Source: an uncultured beta proteobacterium (lineage in GTDB: Bacteria > Pseudomonadota > Gammaproteobacteria > Burkholderiales > Rhodocyclaceae). Taken from it: DNA of 6,374 nucleotides. A model generated the notes under the pieces. That model saw only the letters and a list, made by a program, of their open reading frames with translations. It was not told the origin of the DNA and did no database searches. A program made the translations under genes and the position numbers. This document shows positions 5,692 through 6,374 of this stretch, piece after piece. The DNA lies in assembly GCA_903930395.1 (NCBI GenBank), contig CAIYYE010000594.1:1-6374 (forward strand), written 5' to 3'. Each line of letters starts with the position of its first letter. The stretch's first letter is position 1.

Positions 5692-6045
5692 ATGAAAATC
5701 GTCAAGTCCATCGCCATCCTTTCCCTCGTCCTGCCGGCGCTTGCCTTTGCCCAGACCTACACGCCGCGGGTTGATCAGCGCGAAGCCAATCAGGAGCGCC
5801 GCATCGACCAGGGCGTCGCCTCGGGCAGCTTGACCCAGCGCGAAGCCAATCGCCTCGAACGCGGCCAGCAGCATGTCGAGAACATGGAAGCACGTGCCAA
5901 GGCCGACGGTGTCGTGACCCGTGGCGAGCGGGCCCGCCTGCATCAGGCCCAGGACGTCCAGAGCCGCCGTATCTACAACCAGAAACATGATCGCCAGCAC
6001 GATTACAACCACAACGGTCGCGTTGACCGTCCGCATCGTCGTTGA
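5692..6045 (+). CDS. Small exported, highly charged repeat protein of unknown function
   Basis: A 117-residue protein with a clear Sec signal peptide (MKIVKSIAILSLVLPALAFA, probable cleavage after residue 20), giving a periplasmic or secreted mature part of about 97 residues rich in R, Q, E, N and H. It carries an internal repeat with a 28-residue period: A-x-G-x-(L/V)-T-x-x-E-x-x-R-L-x-x-x-Q at 43-59 and 71-87. A partial earlier copy shares QREAN (29-33 and 49-53). The repeats look alpha-helical. Near the C terminus DYNHNGRVD (104-112) resembles the first nine positions of an EF-hand calcium loop, but position 12 is His rather than Glu, and the chain ends five residues after the motif. The family is not one I can name. 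It has a strong ribosome binding site and its own terminator downstream, so it is probably a real, well-translated gene. A link to ugpB-ugpQ is not established. Confidence 0.85.
   Translation: MKIVKSIAILSLVLPALAFAQTYTPRVDQREANQERRIDQGVASGSLTQREANRLERGQQHVENMEARAKADGVVTRGERARLHQAQDVQSRRIYNQKHDRQHDYNHNGRVDRPHRR
5776..5851 (+). repeat. Pair of 16-bp direct repeats within the small exported protein gene
   Basis: CAGCGCGAAGCCAATC occurs at 5776-5791 and again, identical, at 5836-5851, exactly 60 bp (20 codons) apart and in the same reading frame, encoding QREAN twice. Identity extends through third codon positions, which suggests an internal duplication or strong codon preference. Confidence 0.7.
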
Positions 6046-6055
6046 TCGCACCTGA

Positions 6056-6374
<319 letters not shown>

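Overview
The window looks like chromosomal DNA from a GC-rich Gram-negative proteobacterium. The close matches of the transport and tRNA-synthetase genes to enterobacterial families, the gene style and the composition fit a betaproteobacterium, possibly of the Rhodocyclaceae (Dechloromonas/Azonexus-like). That placement is inference from memory, not a database result. I see no insertion sequence, CRISPR array, tRNA or rRNA.

Left half (1-3491, minus strand): a signalling cluster read from right to left. It starts with a small lipoprotein (3491-3075). After 47 bp comes an 848-residue transmembrane histidine kinase with a very large periplasmic sensor region (3027-481). A stand-alone receiver-domain response regulator (497-132) overlaps the end of the kinase gene by 17 bp. 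After an 83-bp gap with a strong TATAAT box, another minus-strand gene begins at 48 and leaves the window after 16 codons.

Middle (3492-3585): a compact 94-bp divergent promoter region. It holds a TATAAT box for the rightward genes, a good ribosome binding site, and an 8+8 bp perfect inverted repeat just upstream of the lipoprotein start.

Right half (3586-6374, plus strand): a UgpB-like periplasmic solute-binding protein, then a UgpQ-like cytoplasmic glycerophosphodiester phosphodiesterase joined to it by a TGATG overlap. Together they suggest capture and hydrolysis of glycerophosphodiesters for phosphate, glycerol or carbon. The permease (UgpA/UgpE) and ATPase (UgpC) genes usually found with them are absent here. 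Next is a small exported protein built from short repeats with an EF-hand-like tail, ended by a clear rho-independent terminator. The window closes with the first 69 codons of alaS (alanyl-tRNA synthetase).

The most interesting points are the lipoprotein/large sensor kinase/lone receiver module, the transporter-less ugpB-ugpQ pair with a UgpB that seems altered in its binding cleft, the palindrome between the divergent genes, and the small repeat protein. None is proof of a new system; each is offered as a testable lead.
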